A stretch of DNA of 64,000 bases, from positions 40,376,345 through 40,440,344 of the forward strand of contig LS997562.1 in NCBI GenBank assembly GCA_000469685.2. Direction: 5' to 3'. The position numbers and the translations under genes were made by a program. The stretch is from Haemonchus contortus. Its lineage: Eukaryota; Nematoda; Chromadorea; Rhabditida; Trichostrongylidae. Within the stretch, counting starts at the first letter, position 1, and every line of letters begins with the position of its first letter. Under the pieces are notes generated by a model. The model was not told where the DNA came from and ran no database searches. It worked only from the letters and a program-made list of their open reading frames with translations. This document shows positions 1-12,479 of this stretch, in pieces.

Positions 1-736
1 ACGAGGGGCTGTTGATGAGCAAAGAGCTCGTAAATCGCTTACTCGCACGTCAACCGACTTTCGCCACCTGAAGTTACTACAGATGTTATTCGATTTTGAG
101 AAAAATTGGAAAAGTTTTTTAAAAAACAAATTAAATATATAATGTCCACTCTAGCTCCTTGTTCAGAACCTCGAAATTAGAAGTAGTACTTGATTTTCTC
201 TCTCTCGATATGCCTTGCATCCGTCTTTCAGTACAATTTGCTGCCTTCCAAGTTTTCCAAATCATTCTACTGAAATTTTGGAAATCCTACAGGAGCTGAA
301 ATCCTTAAGCCCATATAATTACTGAAGTGCAGATCAGAGAAGTACTAGACAGTCTACCACCCGTAAAGGAAGCCGTCAATGAGAACTACGGTTTTGTTCC
401 AAAATGGCGTAACTTTGGAACCCCATGGTCAGCTCAACAAACATTGCCCCAGCATTCAATAGCGTATGACCTTGCAATCGCTTCTACAATGCCATATTGT
501 GTCAGATCAAGCGGCGTATACAAAAACTCACTCAAACCAGAAACTACCGTTTCTGAAGTTCGCTTATATGGGCATACACCTGATAGAACTATATTTGAAA
601 AGGAAACAGTCAAAAAATGTTTTCCAAAATAAATTTTTAGTGATGTAATGCATGGTTCTGCCCAAGATCAGAAAGAACCCTCATTTTTTTTTGTTTCATT
701 AAGAAAAGAAACAAATGGAGTCCATGAAATACTCAC

Positions 737-840
737 ATTCGAAACTCGTACAGATTATTGTACACTAGAAAGACACTTGTCAACGGGCTGTCTACGAGAA
801 TACGATCGTTGATTCGCGACTTGACTTCGTCGCTTAAATC
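737..840 (-). CDS. Probable internal exon, protein not recognised
   Basis: On the minus strand a strong nematode-type acceptor (CTTTTTTCAG) at 841-850 is followed by 104 bases open only in frame 0, then by a strong donor (GTGAGTAT, the GT pairing with 735-736). The exon encodes 34 residues plus two bases, starting DLSDEVKSRIND and ending near NNLYEFR. It looks like a soluble, mixed-charge segment. The two other frames contain stops. Its 5' neighbour would end in phase 0, and its 3' neighbour would lie outside the window to the left. It could be a late exon of the EVH1-type gene at 21.6-27.8 kb, which also leaves phase 0 open, but the distance is over 20 kb. I do not recognise the family. A chance pairing of good splice sites around an open frame remains possible. 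Confidence 0.4.
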
Positions 841-849
841 CTGAAAAAA

Positions 850-3800
850 GGCATGAAGTACAAAAATAGTCCAAAACGTCAAAAGAAGTTGGGGAAGCAG
901 TTGTGAAAAACTGTTTGGGAGGTTAACTTCGGAGTCATAATGACGGCATTCATGTAGACAACAAACAAATGCCACTAATAGCAAACCGAAGGGGAGACGA
1001 TAAACGTTATCAGTAAAGAGCAACGATGACCCTAATAGCTAGATTTTTGGAGTAGCGAGGGAACAGAGTCCAGAGAGCAACATCGATATGGCGGAGGAAT
1101 TGTTTATCTAACCGAATAATGATTTTCCTGTTGATTCATTCGTTTTATGTATTAGATAAACATGCAACATTTGACGTAAATAAAAAGCATCGAACCGAGT
1201 CACTTTTGAGGAATTAGCAACACAGCCCTCTCAGACTCACACCAGGCCTAATCGACAGCAGACAGGTCTAGCTGGTTACTGGTGGAAGAGTTCCCAGTTT
1301 TTGGGCACATATGAATATGCAGTCCAGTAACTCGATGGGTAATTCTTGTGAAACGCAGCTGCTGATCCTACACCTGCATGTCCATACACGGTCAAACAGA
1401 GCGAATATGGGCCACATCACCCATACTAGTATAACTTTTGTTATGATTTATGTATGTTCAGAGACCTTGACCCTGACTTGAGACCATCAATCACATTATT
1501 AGGAACTACTTACTGCCAAGCAGATTTCCAAAAAAACTTATAATCATTATTAAAATTTTATTGTCTCCAATTAAATGGCGTATCCATGGACCCACCAATT
1601 TTAGGAACCTTACGTTTCCGGCATTCCCTGACATAGATATTTCTTGATTTCAATAACTAGAAATAAAAAATACCCATGAAAATTACAAAAAAATTGCCAT
1701 TGGGAGAAAGACCTAAGTAAATGCTTCCTGGATTGATACCAACTCCCTGTGAAATCAGAGAAATGTGTAATTTTATCACTCCGCTCATAATATGATGGAA
1801 TAAAATAATTTTAAATAATAAATTAATAAGTAGTGGAATTGGAATAATGCTAATTGCAGACATCCGTTAAAATCACTTGCAATATAACGAAATGGAGTAG
1901 CATCGAAATTCCTTCTGGCCGAGTAGAAATCATCTACCTCCTTGCTCAAATAAATCCTGTCCAAAAAGGTTTAGTCACGCCCAGAAGTTACAAGATTTAA
2001 AGATGTGCGAAAATTGAACTCGATCGCATGGGACATCATAAAAAACAGTCTAGTAGTTCTCCGAGTAAAGAACAACACAATACATACCGTAATTTTTTAA
2101 AATTGTCAGTGGCCTACATGAGAGCGGAGAGAAGAGCTTGAATGACTACATGCTTCGCCTAGGATGAATGGCGACATTACTCGTCTTATTTGTTGATCAG
2201 CAGCACTATATTAATGAACATATAGTCAACGATAGAGAATTGGTTGGGACTGACTTGTCCTGCTTGAAGGCGCTTCGGACTCGCACACCATTTGGAGTCG
2301 TCGAGGTGTTGGGGTAGGTAGTTGGCTTCCACAATGATCAGCTTTTTGATCACCCCTAGGTCCTCTAGCTAACAGTTTTATCTTTTCCGAAGACACCAAA
2401 GATCTGATCCTGCGCGAGTGAAAGGGCATGTGTGAGATTCGATCCAAAAAGGAGGTCAATTGATAGCGATGCCTATCATCATGGAATCATCACGCGAGGG
2501 GTAAGAAGGACATATTCAAAGCTAAGAGAGTAAGAGTAACCACGTTGATCTTCAAACCTATAGAGGAATGGGTTTAGAAGTACATACATGAGGAAGCCAC
2601 CGATGACGAGATACACCTCATCACCGTGTCAGAGGATACCTAAAAGTACCAAAAGGTTCAAGCTGATATGAAAAATGGGTTATCAGGGTTGAAAAATGGG
2701 TTATTCAGTCATAGTTGCTGTATCTAATGAAAGCATACCAAACAAACGAGGACGAAGTGCTACTACGATCATTACGCTAGCAGAAGGATAGCCACGCTGA
2801 GGGACCCATCAAGTGGCTCATAGCAACGTAACAAACAACTCTCAGTAAGTGGCTGTTGATCAATTGGGGACAGCTTTCAAGGAAAAAGCCAATCCTATAA
2901 ACAAACAGATAAGTCTATAAACAAAGCTGGGCAACCTGCTAAACCCTGAGCAATCTTATTGCTATTCCGAAAGCAAAACGAGAAGTAGATGTGGCTCGAA
3001 TCTACTTTCGTCAGCGTATTGAATCAGCTTTCGGGTTTATATAATACCTAACCGTAAGCTCCAGTTTTAAGTTGGAATCAGAAAAATTGACCAGTGGGTG
3101 AGATAGGCTGTCCCGGAACCGTTGCCGCTAGATACTGGACAAAGTCTACCAGGTATTCTCAGACTACTCAAAGGTGCTCACGTCAGTGAGAAGCCTGTCC
3201 CGAGAATAATAGTGCCCCTAAGTTCTATAAACTTTACAGAAATAAATTTCAAGTAGGCGAGAGAGTACAGAATGGGACTAGATGAACAAGAATAAAAGAA
3301 TTAAGTACAGCCAGCTCATTAATCGTCCAACCATAAAAACTCCATTTTACGACCCCATTAGATTGGTCACAATGAAACAGTTGGTGTGTTGATGTGAACC
3401 TGTCATGAAAAGTTATCGTTGACCTGAACAGATGTTCGAAATAAGTTTGTTTTAAGCACATCTCAAAGGTGATGAAAAAAGTTGCCCCAATCGTTGTAAT
3501 TTGATCTTAACGTTATTTGAGAGGGCAATGTTTTCTTCCAACTAGCGACAAGCATTTTTAATTTCCATTTCCCTAAAAGGTCGAAATTCCTGAAAACAGT
3601 GAGAAAAGCAAGGAATCGAACGGAACAGAATATTTTTCTACAGGAAAAACTCAAAATAGGGCAATTGTTCTTGAGCTTTCCTTGAGCTTCTTATATCTCT
3701 TAGCTGGACGACTGGTCGTGAAGTGAATGGAATACTTTATAACTGTCAGGCCACTCTAAGCCAATATTTCCCACCAACACGTATTCCAACGCTCCGCCCG

Positions 3801-6360
3801 TCATAAGCTGGAGGCGTGGCGTGTGTATGGGCGGGATTCATGGCCCAGTGGTAACGGTATGAAAGACAGTGCATTGGATCTTTCAATACTCTTGTTTTGA
3901 AGATATTTTAGAGATCGAACTGTGCCAATGGGTTCAATGATATATGCAGAAGAAAAAAAATGTAGTGAGATCATCCGAGCTCAATTTACCGGAAATCTTT
4001 TAAATATAATTTTCTTCAAGCAGCCTATCACTTGGATCAAAATATGCAAAATGTACTTTAGATATGTACGATTATAGAATCAAGATATGATTACTATTAG
4101 TTTAGGTGGATAACCAAAAATAATAGAGAGTAATAGTTGAATGAAATAACGGACAATAATTATTAATGATAGTAATAGATAATAATAACTGGATAGATAA
4201 CAGGCATTAATTTTCATTAATAATGGCGGATGATAATAATCATATAAATAGCAGATAACAACTGATAATACTTAGTAGTATTGGACTACAGATAACAATA
4301 ATAGAAATAATAATAGACATTGATAATAATAATAGAAAATAACAGACACATAGATACTGGATAACAATTGATAATAAATAATGATCAACGATAATGAATG
4401 TTTAATACCAATGAGATATAATAAATAATAATTATCAACAACAATACTATATAAAAATAATATAAATTAAGATTGAGTAAGACGAATTTATTTATAATTC
4501 TACCAACAAAAATTCCCTTACAGGAAAATCCGCATGAGATCGCATCTCAGCCTAGATAATAGCGGGAGGCGCCGCTAAGAAGTGAAAAACGAGGTTCTCT
4601 CGGCTGTCAAAGGATTGAGCGCGGTGTCGCTGTCACAGACGTTTTTAATCTGGCGACTATCCTTTTCGCTCAGAACAGAAAAAACACTTTCAGTTTCATT
4701 TCTCTATCCGTCATCTATCGATTCCTACCAAAAAAGCCAATTGCCGGAACATCCCACCGTTTCCTTCCATGTCAAGGGAAAAAATTCTTCCCGACATGGG
4801 CACTAGCACTGGGAAAAGCCGGTTTTTTTCAATAACATTTCTTTTAAATATATTCAACAAAGGTGAAAATGTCAAAGAAATATATGACAAAAATATAAGG
4901 CTGTAAATAAAGTACTGTAAACAAGGTAGAGCAGAACAAACTAACCAGTTAGCAGCTATGTGAACAAAGGATAATCCAAAAATGGCATGAGCCCTAAAAA
5001 ACCCTCGACATTCCCTTCCTATCTCTCTCCAACCTAAACCTAGGAGAGCAAAGCCAGGGACAGAAACTGGAGAAGGATGAAACGGGAAACGGTATAGCGG
5101 GCAAGAGCTTCGGAAATTCTAAAATAAAACTTTGTAAAATCTGTGGAGCCTCTGATAAATGAGTTATAGCTCAGCAAGAGCACGGGCTCGAATTAATCGT
5201 TGCCCTGAAGACAATCCTTCTGTCTTGCCGCCCCTCCTCCACTTCCTCTTCCAAAAAGCCTAATCCTATCGAGGGAAAAAAGCAGGTGACAACAAGGGGA
5301 GAACAGGACTCAGGAATTCTGAGTGGAAGCTCAGAAAAAAAACCTTAAAACGCTTTGGGGCAGGGATTTCACCTCAGAAACAAAAGGCTCAGTTCCTCTT
5401 TACAGCCTTCCATGTTTCCGAGAAAAATTCCCCACGGCGAGGCTTACTTATGACTGAGGAGACGTGATAGTGGACTATAGTTTTCAACGGCGACGGTGGA
5501 ACGACTGAGTTACGAAAGCTCGTTCCAGGTAATTCCTACATTGTAGGTTTTATAGGGTCTGTGTTCATAAGCTGTTTGTAGAAACTGGGATTCAGAACAG
5601 AGTACTGGGTGAAGCTGGGTAATGAGGGGTACAGAACCGGAATGCCAGATTCGTATTGTCTGAAGTACGGATTATACATTCCACAGTGCTAGAAGAGCAT
5701 CCAGAAAAAACCGAATGAGACCACACAACAAAACAAGTCTGGGAACCAGACTATTTGACGGGAGCTTGAAAGATTACACAAGTTAAGCCAGCATCAAGTC
5801 CAGGAATCGATGGTAATCTGCTCCCTACTGTCTCCGCATTCCCGCTGACCACCTTGCCTATTTCGTCTTTCTAATTGTAAGTTCTGGCTATGCATAGAGT
5901 TTACCTTGCACGTGAGAATATAAAAAACAAAAAATTAAACAGGAAGATTACAGGGTAGGAATCTAATAAAGGTTTTCAGTGCATTAATGACAGGCCAATT
6001 ATGCAGCCTTGGAAGAGAAAAAAGGAGATTAATGCCAGAGTCACTACCTAGAGTACTCATGATAGTACAGAGGTAGCAATAATCATCTTCGAATACCCCA
6101 CTCCCGACAACTTAGCAAACACTTTGAAGCTTTAGAATCCTATCACAGGGGAACTTTGAATACTGGCTGTATTCTGGACTAATATTGTGAGACGTTTTAG
6201 GAAGCCTTAATAGAGCAGTGGCGTGAGCGTCGCTATTTTCATTGAGATTCATAAGTTAAATCCGACCCAGATCTTTCACCGACCCTCAATCTCCCAGACT
6301 GGCCTTCGATTACTCGTCTTCGATCCCACCACGTTCCATTTGGGTCTTCTAGTGCAAGAA
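850..6360. other. Gene-free stretch with low-complexity DNA
   Basis: I see no supported gene here. Open frames are short and lack paired splice sites. A degenerate AT-rich TAATAA/GATAATAA-type low-complexity tract fills about 4081-4480. A tRNA-like head (GCCCAGTGGTAACGG) near 3841 and a possible one near 6210 may be old SINE pieces. A small direct duplication of a GAAAAATGGGTTAT unit lies near 2668-2708. Confidence 0.5.
4081..4480. repeat. Degenerate TAA/GATAATAA low-complexity tract
   Basis: About 400 bases consist almost only of irregular alternations of taataat, gataacaata and similar words. The strand is strongly A-rich and has very few C residues. There is no constant period, so this is a decayed trinucleotide-type repeat rather than an ordered array. 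Confidence 0.75.
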
Positions 6361-6364
6361 TTCA

Positions 6365-6435
6365 TTTAAATGGTTGGGTAATACAGACGAAAACTGGATG
6401 CATGGCCCAGCGTCTGTATTACCCAACCATTTAAA
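6365..6435. repeat. Perfect 25-bp inverted repeat (hairpin)
   Basis: Positions 6365-6389 are the exact reverse complement of 6411-6435, with a 21-base loop between them. The arm begins TTTAAATGGTTGGG and ends TACAGACG. As single-stranded DNA or RNA it would form a long perfect stem. It is most likely a tiny palindromic MITE or the solo end of a foldback element. I see no coding frame that explains it. Confidence 0.9.
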
Positions 6436-7751
6436 GCGTCCCACGATTGCCTTACTAGATCTACAAATCTGGTTCAGAAGACAACAATGATTTTCCAAGG
6501 TCGAGCAGGGCACTAGTTTTTTAAGACAAAAATACATTCAATCAATGCTGAGGTTATGTGCGGACGTGAAATCTTGGAATATCTTAAAGAGCTCATTCAA
6601 TACGAAGCGACCTATACTTTTCTATAGTTCAGACGATGCCCCTTAGATAATTAGGAAAGAAAGTTCAACCCATCTGCAACTCTTCAATGGAGAAGACTTC
6701 AAGTTTTCTCTAAAAACCTCGATGCTATAGCCTAGTAGCTAAGAATTAGTCTTAGAAAGCGCTCGTTGAATTCTCAGAAAGGAAGCTGGTTTTTGCGTGA
6801 GATCTAGCCTCACATCAGGAAGCGTCCCTAGAAATCTTGTAATTCGTCACTTAAAAACAAGATTCCGCGTAATCGAATTCATCACACCTCTATGAAGATG
6901 TCATTACCTCTGATCTCTGATCGCCTGGAAGAGTCGGAACCGAATGATCTCTGCTCCACCCTCTCACCTACAAAACAGAACTACCCACTAGTTTCTACCA
7001 ATGGACATTCGATTCTCTAGAGCTCGCATCACATGAAACAAATGCCTCACTATGTGTAATAGGAAGGATAACTATAGGGCTATGATTAAAAGTAGCCCAT
7101 GCATGGCAAAGGTGCTAAACCGTGAAATTGAATTGCTAGGTGAAGAAAACTCGACAAGTCTGTTCAATGGACCTCTGCTGGCTGCACGTGCAGCGAAGTA
7201 AACACAAAACAATCGAGGGGTGGTGCGGTCCAACACATCCATTGTCTTTGAGAGGATTCGAATCTACAAGCTCCAACAGCGTAAGCACACATACTAACGC
7301 ACACCTTTTTCTACCGACGACGACAACCTTTTCGGCCTATTTATTTGTTTACCTTGCGTCCTAATAGGATTTCTCGCTGGTCTACAAAACAAAGCGCTCT
7401 GAATAAGCAGGCAAAGCTGACTGAGCTAATTAACACAGAACAAAAGAAGAAAAAAGAAAATGAGACAGAGGAAACGAAGGGAGGAATGCACTGAAAAATA
7501 ACTGTAAGCTGCAAAATGAATTCACAAACTGAAAAATATATTAATATTTTTCGAAAGATTAGTCCAAAATCATACTAATATACTAAGAAATTCCAAAATA
7601 TTGAAAAAAAAGAAACAAATTGAGATCGAAGAATATATTAACATCCTAAAAGTAGTAATCGAAAATTATGCCACTATACCGGAAAAATGAATTAAACGAT
7701 GTGAAATTAGACAAAAAAATCCAGAAAGAAGCCTAAGTACATGAAACGTCA

Positions 7752-7866
7752 TTCAATCCCATCTGAGGGATACGCCACGCATTCGACTTCACTTCAGAAT
7801 CGTGTCAGCCTATCGGATGCGTAATTACATATGGCCCATAGAATAAATGACGGTGGCCAAACGATG
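7752..7866 (-). mobile_element. SINE fragment (3' part)
   Basis: This stretch matches, in reverse orientation, the distal part of the tRNA-derived SINE seen in full at 33223-33518. It has the block around GGATACGCCACGCATTCGACTTC, the 'cagaatcgt' block and the 'ggcccat...cggtggcca' block. The promoter half is absent, so it is a truncated copy. Confidence 0.6.
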
Positions 7867-8581
7867 TACAATTTAGGGCTTGGCTACTGCAAAAAGTGGT
7901 AGTACACCTCCTGCCACTACTCCACTCAGCCCTCTGAATGCGTAAACAAGATTAATATCCCTCCTCAATAAAATAATGTAAAATTGCAAATGTAATAATG
8001 GCTCGCACTGGTTGTGAGATGTAAAAGTCAGTTCTTCTAGACGACTGGTACTAATCAGTAGACTCTAGAAAGGTGGAGGGCTCGGTTGCCCAGGGTGGAT
8101 ATCGATATAATATTATATAGAAACAATGATAAGTTTTGCTTCGGCGGCGGGGTACCGTTGTGGTTGCTCGGATACCAATGAAAGCAGCAATTCTGTTTTT
8201 TGTGCTATCGAATATCCATCAAAGTGGACAAGATCCGTTTGGAGATAAACGATAGCCAAGCGCTGCGCTGACTAAGACAGGCAATGAATCGCTTCCTTGC
8301 AAGGATACTAGTTCAAATAAACGGATACTGAAGCTCAAAAAGTACGTGCCGGTTGGCGTACCCGGTATACGCTGTGTAGCCCATTTCTATCAGAATATGT
8401 GGAAGAGTTTGAATGAGGACTGGATTAGTACCTAGTTCAGAATCAGATTAGATACATCCACTTTTCCTCGGGTCAGTCAACTAATACTCTGGACAGATTG
8501 GGAACAGATCAAAGTTCCTTGTGGTGTATGAACCTCCTGAGATCAGTTTCACAACGGCCATGTCAGAAATTTCAAACTCAC

Positions 8582-8684
8582 CTTGTTGCCAAGCAAACCC
8601 GATCTTTACTATCAGCTCCTCATAGAAAGATTTATTTACTTTATCACCTGACAAGCTAGGAACGCATCTTAATGATGCGCACCC
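8582..8684 (-). CDS. Possible internal exon, protein not recognised
   Basis: On the minus strand an acceptor GGGATTTCAG precedes 103 open bases that end in a strong GTGAGT donor. The frame gives 34 residues plus one base (GCASLRCVPS... to ...KIGFAWQQ). It starts in phase 0, which would be compatible with the phase-0 end of the EVH1-type gene to the right. The size resembles that gene's exons. However, one such chance combination is expected in a window this long, so this is only a candidate. Confidence 0.22.
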
Positions 8685-9651
8685 CTGAAATCCCAACTCC
8701 AAGAAGTTGGCTTTCGAGGGAGATCCAGTAACCATCCGTAATACCCTCCTCAGCGCCTTGAAACTCTTCTACCACGAACAGTTCAGGGTATGGGGAAGAG
8801 TTGACGTAGTGACGTAGTAAGAGAGATTCTCTTTGTGAGTTTTGACCGGGGAAATGTGGTAGGTAAAGGGAGTGAAAGAAAAGCAGTTAATAGCTCAGTG
8901 CGCTACTACTTTCCAAGTCACCTAGTCAATCGAAGAAGAAGGTGATTCTCGCCAAGCATTAGATTTGCCAAAAATTCGCTGACTTCTTATTGAAATCGTT
9001 CAACTCATCCGGAACATTCGAATTTTATCGCTCCTACCTAACCGCCTATGCCAACGCTCGTTCAACTACTGGAAAGTGTACTTTGTAATGACTAGTCAGC
9101 TTTTTTTAGGAGCATCAATCACCGAAAGTGCAGCAATATTTTAAATGACGATGCATCTCCAAAAGCAAAAATAAACGTAAAAAAGTGGCTTGAGACGTCT
9201 TCATCGAGGTCTGTGACGAAGAGCGAGATTACACGCAAACCGGAAACCAACCACAAAAACAGGTGACGGGAGAAATCGCATGAAAAATCTGGCAGCCAAA
9301 GATGGAACATGCCATCTCTGCGTTCCATCAAGGGAGCCAAAACGGATGGGCAGCGAACGATTGTTCCAAGCAGCACCACTGACGACATAACGGATCCCTA
9401 GTCGACTATGGCCTGCTAGTCGAGACTCATGAACGCTGAGTGTGAGCTTTGAAAAATCTCGGGGCGGAGAAATAGCGAACTAATGAATACTATTAGAGGA
9501 ATGCCATAAAGGCAGCATTTTGGAAGGGTAAGGGTTGTAGGTGGTTCACAACTGAAAGGAAAATGGCCGAACGGATGTTTCGACTGGCTCCTCGTTGTTA
9601 TTAGAATAAGAGCTCTGTAGACTGGAGTCTGTCGAGGCCATTCGTATCAAC

Positions 9652-10732
9652 TACAATACCCTCCCTAATTATTCAAAAAAAGGCGAAAAAGACGCGGATT
9701 CGCGTCTTTTTCGTCTTTTCTCTATAACTAGGTGGGTTTACGCTTTTTTCATGCATGATGTTATATAGTTCGACTCAGCTCGTCGAGATCTATAAAATGA
9801 TGAGTTCAAAAATTGGAAAACTTCAATTTTTAAGTCCTCGATCCACCGAAGCTCCTGGGGGTACGTCATTAGCGGTGACGCTCGCCATAATTATAACCAG
9901 AGGACATTCTCCTCCGTTGGAAGTATTCAGTGAGTTGTAGGGCAGCTGTCATATTTCAAAACTAAGCAGAGAATGGACCTTTGCATTTTTCATGCTTTGC
10001 TGATCATTTTGGTACCATTTTTTTCCGAAATGGATGAATTCAGTCGCGCACCAATTTTGAACGATAGCGACTTTTTAATTTGAGAAATAGAAAAAATGAG
10101 TTGATTCCCAATGCTAGTAAATGATCTACCTACACTTCAGAAATAGTGCTTCCCTACAGTTTGCACATTGTATGCATGAGTTCAAGAATAAAAGCGTTTC
10201 TATCGTTCAAATTCCGGTTTGCGGCATATTTTCAGAGAAAACACACGTTTTCTTGCATTTTCGAGTAGGATTTTCGATGTTCATGAGAAAGTTACGCCTA
10301 TCATCGAAAGTATTCATACTGAACTCTTTGTGAACATTCACGGATATGAGGAATAGTTACTTGTTTATATCCTCAGGCTTCATAAATAGCTTCCAATCTT
10401 GGCCCAAAGCACAGGAGACTGAACTACATATTTTTTTATTTGAAGTAAACGGATGAAATCCTACACCGTTGAAATCCATTTCCAAAAAGCTATTCAGTGA
10501 TATGAAAATCACTTAACGAATCACACTTCGGATTAACATGTTTAGCACCATATTTCCATTCTACTCCGCCACTCGGCCACCCAATTAGGCATGTGGCTCG
10601 AGTGACCGAGGCAGCATATTGATTGATTGCCTGTTTGCTTTGATGTGCGCCACCAATCGAATATTCTTAGAAATTTGCTCTCGTGATTGAATGTGCACAA
10701 CTCTTACACGCAATGTTTCACCTCACTTTGCA
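9652..10732 (+). repeat. Left arm of the 1.08-kb inverted repeat
   Basis: This is the left terminal repeat of the foldback element. Close to its outer end (about 9682-9715) it contains a short internal palindrome, GAAAAAGACGCG-GATT-CGCGTCTTTTTC, so each arm can also fold into its own small hairpin. Confidence 0.9.
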
Positions 10733-11202
10733 AAACAAGATGATTTTCAAGAAGTGTAAGTTTTTAGTGACAACTCCTCCCATAACACGAATTCTTCGAA
10801 GTAATTGTGGATATTCTTGTGTTTGCAACAAAAAACTTTGCAACTTGAATAATTGTATCACTTTCATGCTCACTAGTGAGACATTATAGCGGCCGCATTT
10901 GAATGTGTAGGTTGTAAAATAGTTTACGACTGCGGCACCATGAGTAGGCAGGCTATTGTCGAGGTGCGAAAAAATTCCTTCGGTAATTACTGTGGGAGCG
11001 GCTGAGGTCGAGGGACAATACCTTGGACCGACTCAAGGTGCTGTAACCAGCTTCTGTAGAAAGACGATGCATCATCGGCTCCCAGAAATAGAAATGTACA
11101 AGGTATAAATGATGCTAATGCAAAGTAGAAATAGGACCATCACTTCATAAAACGAATTTCAAAAGTATGACTCAACCCCAGTAGAAAGGAAATACCGTAA
11201 TC
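10733..11202. other. Unique middle of the foldback element
   Basis: This 470-base spacer separates the two arms and is not itself duplicated in the window. I find no transposase motif, no long open frame and no tRNA-like promoter in it. It would be the loop of the extruded structure. Confidence 0.7.
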
Positions 11203-12290
11203 TGCAAAGTGAGGTTCATTGGAAACAGTTGCGTGTAAGAGTTGTGCACATTCAATCACGAGAGCAAATTTCTAAGAATATTCGATTGGTGGCGCACATC
11301 AAAGCAAACAGGCAATCAATCAATATGCTGCCTCGGTCACTCGAGCCACATGCCTAATTGGGTGGCCGAGTGGCGGAGTAGAATGGAAATATGGTGCTAA
11401 ACATGTTAATCCGAAGTGTGATTCGTTAAGTGATTTTCATATCACTGAATAGCTTTTTGGAAATGGATTTCAACGGTGTAGGATTTCATCCGTTTACTTC
11501 AAATAAAAAAATATGTAGTTCAGTCTCCTGTGCTTTGGGCCAAGATTGGAAGCTATTTATGAAGCCTGAGGATATAAACAAGTAACTATTCCTCATATCC
11601 GTGAATGTTCACAAAGAGTTCAGTATGAATACTTTCGATGATAGGCGTAACTTTCTCATGAACATCGAAAATCCTACTCGAAAATGCAAGAAAACGTGTG
11701 TTTTCTCTGAAAATATGCCGCAAACCGGAATTTGAACGATAGAAACGCTTTTATTCTTGAACTCATGCATACAATGTGCAAACTGTAGGGAAGCACTATT
11801 TCTGAAGTGTAGGTAGATCATTTACTAGCATTGGGAATCAACTCATTTTTTCTATTTCTCAAATTAAAAAGTCGCTATCGTTCAAAATTGGTGCGCGACT
11901 GAATTCGTCCATTTCGGAAAAAAATGGTACCAAAATGATCAGCAAAGCATGAAAAATGCAAAGGTCCATTCTCTGCTTAGTTTTGAAATATGACAGCTGC
12001 CCTACAACTCACTGAATACTTCCAACGGAGGAGAATGTCCTCTGGTTATAATTATGGCGAGCGTCACCGCTAATGACGTACCCCCAGGAGCTTCGGTGGA
12101 TCGAGGACTTAAAAATTGAAGTTTTCCAATTTTTGAACTCATCATTTTATAGATCTCGACGAGCTGAGTCGAACTATATAACATCATGCATGAAAAAAGC
12201 GTAAACCCACCTAGTTATAGAGAAAAGACGAAAAAGACGCGAATCCGCGTCTTTTTCGCCTTTTTTTGAATAATTAGGGAGGGTATTGTA
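11203..12290 (-). repeat. Right arm of the 1.08-kb inverted repeat
   Basis: This is the reverse complement of the left arm and carries the same terminal mini-palindrome at about 12227-12260. Compared with the left arm it has a few extra bases near 11215-11228, at the inner end. Confidence 0.9.
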
Positions 12291-12421
12291 ATACTCGGGG
12301 GCCGTAAGGCTGTTAGCAGAGCACTTTCGATGGATTAATGCAGTAATCTGAGAACCGATTGGCTCCACAACTCTCCAAATCGTAACGGAATCAAGCGCGT
12401 GGAGCGTGTTGATATTTACTC

Positions 12422-12476
12422 ACGGTATTATCTATTCTTTCAGGGTTTTGAAACCCAGACACCCGAAACCTTTGCC
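12422..12476 (-). CDS. Weak exon candidate, 55 bases
   Basis: On the minus strand a TTTTTCAG acceptor and a GTGAGTAAAT donor bracket 55 bases that can be read as one base plus 18 codons (RQRF...RIDNT). The splice sites are good, but the segment is short and no partner exon with the matching phase was found. Treat it as a possibility only. Confidence 0.15.
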
Positions 12477-12479
12477 TCC

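Larger units (their letters stand above)
9652..12290. mobile_element. Large foldback / long-TIR element, TA-flanked
   Basis: Two arms of about 1.08 kb (9652-10732 and 11203-12290) are reverse complements and surround a 470-bp middle. Paired positions add up to 21942 with no indel from 9652 to 10713. Comparing the arms by eye I found one substitution (T at 10035 against G at 11907). Only the innermost 20 or so bases differ by small indels. The outermost shared bases are TA on each side, so the element can be read as 9654-12288 with CAATACCCTCCC ends and a TA target duplication, as in the Tc1/mariner superfamily. Neither arm nor middle encodes a recognisable transposase. Short open frames in one arm reappear mirrored in the other, which explains the paired peptides at 9755-9940/12002-12187 and 10121-10333/11609-11821. 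The near identity means the duplication or insertion is recent, or that it is an assembly artefact. Confidence 0.85.
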
